A DNA stretch of 64,000 nt from Granulicella pectinivorans (GTDB taxonomy: Bacteria > Acidobacteriota > Terriglobia > Terriglobales > Acidobacteriaceae), in assembly GCF_900114625.1 (NCBI RefSeq), contig NZ_FOZL01000001.1, positions 2,604,001 to 2,668,000 of the forward strand, in the 5' to 3' direction. The stretch's first letter is position 1. Each line of letters opens with the position of its first letter. The position numbers were made by a program, and so were the translations under genes. Positions 61,902 to 64,000 of the stretch are shown piece by piece. The notes beneath the pieces are model-generated. The model made no database searches, was not told the origin of the DNA, and was given only the letters and a program-made list of their open reading frames with translations.

Positions 61902-63881
61902 ATGCGTCGATTTAATTTCCTGTTCGCCCTTCAGTACGCGATTCTGGGCTTGTGTTCGCTATCGACTCTTTTTCTTGCCGGCTGCGCGGGTGTCACCGGG
62001 ACCGCTGTGCCAAGCAGCCTCGAAACTTCGATTCCCGCGGGATCGGTGCATGGTGGTCAGCAGCCGATTCAAGGCGCGCATGTGTATCTGATGGCGGCCA
62101 ACACGACGGGCACTTATGGGAGTGCGTCCACATCGCTGCTCCACTCGGGCGATCCTGGAACGGCAAACGATTCCATTGGGACGTACGTGACCACCAACAG
62201 CAGCGGTGGTTTCAACTATGCCGGTACGGCTACCTGCCCAACTCCGTCTACACAGGTGTATCTGCTGGCTATGGGGGGGAACCCGACGGGTCTTCAGGGA
62301 GGCCCGAACAACTCGGCGAGTGTGCTGACGGCGGCGCTTGGTTCGTGCTCCACCATCAACTCGGCAACGTTTACGAGTATGAATGAAGTGACGACGGTGG
62401 CGATGGCCTTCGCGTTGAACCAGTTCATGGTCGATGGGACGCATGTGGGTGCGCCGGCGAGCAATGTCACAGGTTTGAAGCGAGCTTTCGCCACGGTCGC
62501 GAACCTGGTCAACTCGTCGACAGGCGCGGCGCTGGCTGTGACACCTGGCGGTAATGCGGTCGCACCGCAAGCGACACTCAACACGCTGGCGAACATCATC
62601 GCTCCGTGTGTGAACTCCGGTGGTAGCGCCAGCTCGGCGTGCAGCACTTTGTTCTCGCAGACCTCGACAGCCTCGGGAACACCGACGACGGTTCTGGGCG
62701 CCGCGCTCAATATTGCGGCTTTCCCTGGATCGCAGACCGCGGCTCTGTATTCCGATGCGGCGGCGACGGCTCCGTTTCAGCCCACCCTGGGCGCTGCGCC
62801 AAACGATTTTTCGCTTGGTATCACGTATTCCCCCTCGATTGGGGTGGCGCAACCGAGCGCGGTTGTGATCGACGCTTCCGGCAACCTCTGGATGGCGAAC
62901 TGCCAGTCCTGCGTGACCCCGACGGCGACAGACTCAATCGTCGAATACGGACCGGATGGCACGTTTCTCCACTCGTATTCGAATGCCGGAATTCACAACA
63001 CCAAAGGCCTGGCGATCGACGCGGCCAGCTCGTATCTTTACAGCCTCAATCAGGCTGTGGCGGGTAGTACCCATACCTTGGATCAATTGACGAAGATGTC
63101 GCTTGCCACCGGAGCGGTTCAGTCGGGCTTTCCCGTCACGTTTGCGTCTGGAACATATGGGACGAACACGTTCAACGGTATTGCGGTCGATAACTCCGGA
63201 GAGATCTGGGCCACGGCAGCGGCTGCGGGAGCTATCGTCGAGCTGAACCCGGGCGGCAATGTCATCAATGGCGGACCCTATTACATTGGTGGTACGTATG
63301 GGGTTGCCGTCGATAACATCGGCAACATCTGGTTTGCCGGGAGCGGCGGAAACAATCTTTTGCAGTTCGATACCAACGGCGACTTCTTAAATAACTTCAC
63401 GCCGGCGGGGCTGAACCAGCCGCAGGGTATCGCGATCAACTCGTCGAACGAGATATGGATGCCTAACGTAGCGTCCAACTCGTTGAGCAAGATCGAGTTC
63501 TTCAACGGGAGCAACGGCAGTGGAAGTCCCTATACTTCGTTGGGGCTCTTCAAGCCCACGGTCATCGCTATCGACGGTACGAACCAAGTGGTAATTCCAA
63601 ACTGCCGCGTCGGTTGTGCCGGTTCCGGGAGCACGCTGCCCGATAGCGTTCTGCGGCTTTCGCAGGGAGGCGCCTCGAACACGGGCGGCTCGGGAAGCAG
63701 TGCGGGAGCTCAGAACGCAGGGTTCAGCGGTGTAAACGGTGCGGCCATCGATGTCTCTGGGAATGTGTGGGTCACGAATTCGGTCACCGGCAAGCTGACG
63801 GAGATTGTGTCCTTCGCCGCGCCAACCATTCAACCCATCGCTGCGGCTTCTTCTGCCGGAACCCTGGGCCAGCTCCCGTAG
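61902..63881 (+). CDS. lipoprotein with NHL/Vgb-type beta-propeller
   Basis: A 659-residue lipoprotein: signal ending LFLAGC (C28), a serine/threonine/alanine-rich N-terminal region (about 30-330) with a carboxypeptidase-like YLMAANTTGTYG segment, then a beta-propeller built from repeated VVIDASGNLWMAN, LAIDAASSYLYSL, IAVDNSGEIWATA, VAVDNIGNIWFAG, IAINSSNEIWMPN and AAIDVSGNVWVTN units, the NHL/virginiamycin-B-lyase-like pattern. ATG 61902 follows GGAG. Such proteins are abundant in acidobacterial genomes; the ligand or enzymatic role is unknown. A terminator follows. Confidence 0.82.
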   Translation: MRRFNFLFALQYAILGLCSLSTLFLAGCAGVTGTAVPSSLETSIPAGSVHGGQQPIQGAHVYLMAANTTGTYGSASTSLLHSGDPGTANDSIGTYVTTNSSGGFNYAGTATCPTPSTQVYLLAMGGNPTGLQGGPNNSASVLTAALGSCSTINSATFTSMNEVTTVAMAFALNQFMVDGTHVGAPASNVTGLKRAFATVANLVNSSTGAALAVTPGGNAVAPQATLNTLANIIAPCVNSGGSASSACSTLFSQTSTASGTPTTVLGAALNIAAFPGSQTAALYSDAAATAPFQPTLGAAPNDFSLGITYSPSIGVAQPSAVVIDASGNLWMANCQSCVTPTATDSIVEYGPDGTFLHSYSNAGIHNTKGLAIDAASSYLYSLNQAVAGSTHTLDQLTKMSLATGAVQSGFPVTFASGTYGTNTFNGIAVDNSGEIWATAAAAGAIVELNPGGNVINGGPYYIGGTYGVAVDNIGNIWFAGSGGNNLLQFDTNGDFLNNFTPAGLNQPQGIAINSSNEIWMPNVASNSLSKIEFFNGSNGSGSPYTSLGLFKPTVIAIDGTNQVVIPNCRVGCAGSGSTLPDSVLRLSQGGASNTGGSGSSAGAQNAGFSGVNGAAIDVSGNVWVTNSVTGKLTEIVSFAAPTIQPIAAASSAGTLGQLP

Positions 63882-63887
63882 TCCTCG

Positions 63888-63917
63888 ATCCCACCTCTCT
63901 GCACGGAGAGGTGGGAT
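63888..63917 (+). terminator. intrinsic terminator of the propeller lipoprotein gene
   Basis: ATCCCACCTCTC (63888-63899) pairs perfectly with GAGAGGTGGGAT (63906-63917) around TGCACG, followed by TTTTTCC. The last 83 bases of the window after it contain no recognisable feature. Confidence 0.93.
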
Positions 63918-64000
63918 TTTTCCGTTTGGGATTGGGATGGAACGAGAAATGTGGATGTTTTCAAGAGAGGGTGCAACGGATGGAGCTGTTTTGACCTCTC

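Noticed and set aside
61902..63881. Virginiamycin B lyase function for the propeller lipoprotein
   Set aside because: Only the propeller repeat pattern is shared; lyase catalytic residues could not be identified.
1..64000. tRNA, rRNA, prophage, integrase or insertion sequence
   Set aside because: No tRNA arm pattern, rRNA segment, transposase or integrase reading frame was recognised anywhere in the window.

Overview
The window is a G+C-rich bacterial chromosome segment that looks like an acidobacterium of the Terriglobia (Terriglobus/Granulicella/Edaphobacter type). The main reasons are four very large Oar-like TonB-dependent receptors with an N-terminal carboxypeptidase-regulatory domain and no SusD partner, many secreted glycoside hydrolases (some with Tat signals), a membrane-bound regulator and several small-protein families I associate with that group. 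No dnaA, rRNA, tRNA, phage, transposase or CRISPR array was seen, so the taxon is an inference from gene content.

Positions 1-29,000 are a carbohydrate-foraging region. It starts inside a receptor gene followed by a GH32 fructan/sucrose hydrolase, an MFS sugar porter and a ketose 3-epimerase, which make a coherent fructan or sucrose locus. Next come a second receptor, a convergent secreted PIG-L deacetylase-like protein, a ROK regulator with a receptor and an argininosuccinate-lyase-like enzyme, then a membrane regulator divergent from a fourth receptor that is followed by GH27, GH28-like and GH2 enzymes (a galactoside or pectin-like side-chain locus). Candidate operators are palindromes at 6215, 12901, 13002 and 20567.

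Positions 29,000-34,050 hold a histidine kinase divergent from a FixJ-type regulator, a Tat-exported epoxide hydrolase, a secreted tandem cyclophilin and a small zinc-ribbon protein. Positions 34,059-39,994 are a tightly overlapping minus-strand operon: mutS, anmK, a membrane protein and an oligopeptide-binding lipoprotein. Positions 40,000-50,200 hold an acidobacterial-type outer-surface protein, a TetR/PdxI pair, and tetrapyrrole genes (a CcsA/HemX-like protein, hemA, hemC). These last are split by a 1259-residue LamG protein, and that 5-kb block is flanked by diverged inverted repeats.

Positions 50,500-57,500 are a mixed accessory stretch. It includes an isolated, lower-G+C gene for a 690-residue protein with a C-terminal PD-(D/E)XK nuclease signature, which is a candidate uncharacterised defence or DNA-processing protein. 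Positions 57,600-64,000 hold an orphan nuoI, an HD-domain protein, a degenerate receiver, and a small operon in which a SAM-I riboswitch precedes a threonine-synthase-like PLP enzyme and a CysO-like sulfur carrier. I regard that operon as the best candidate for an under-described system: protein-thiocarboxylate-dependent homocysteine or cysteine synthesis. The window ends with a lipoprotein beta-propeller.
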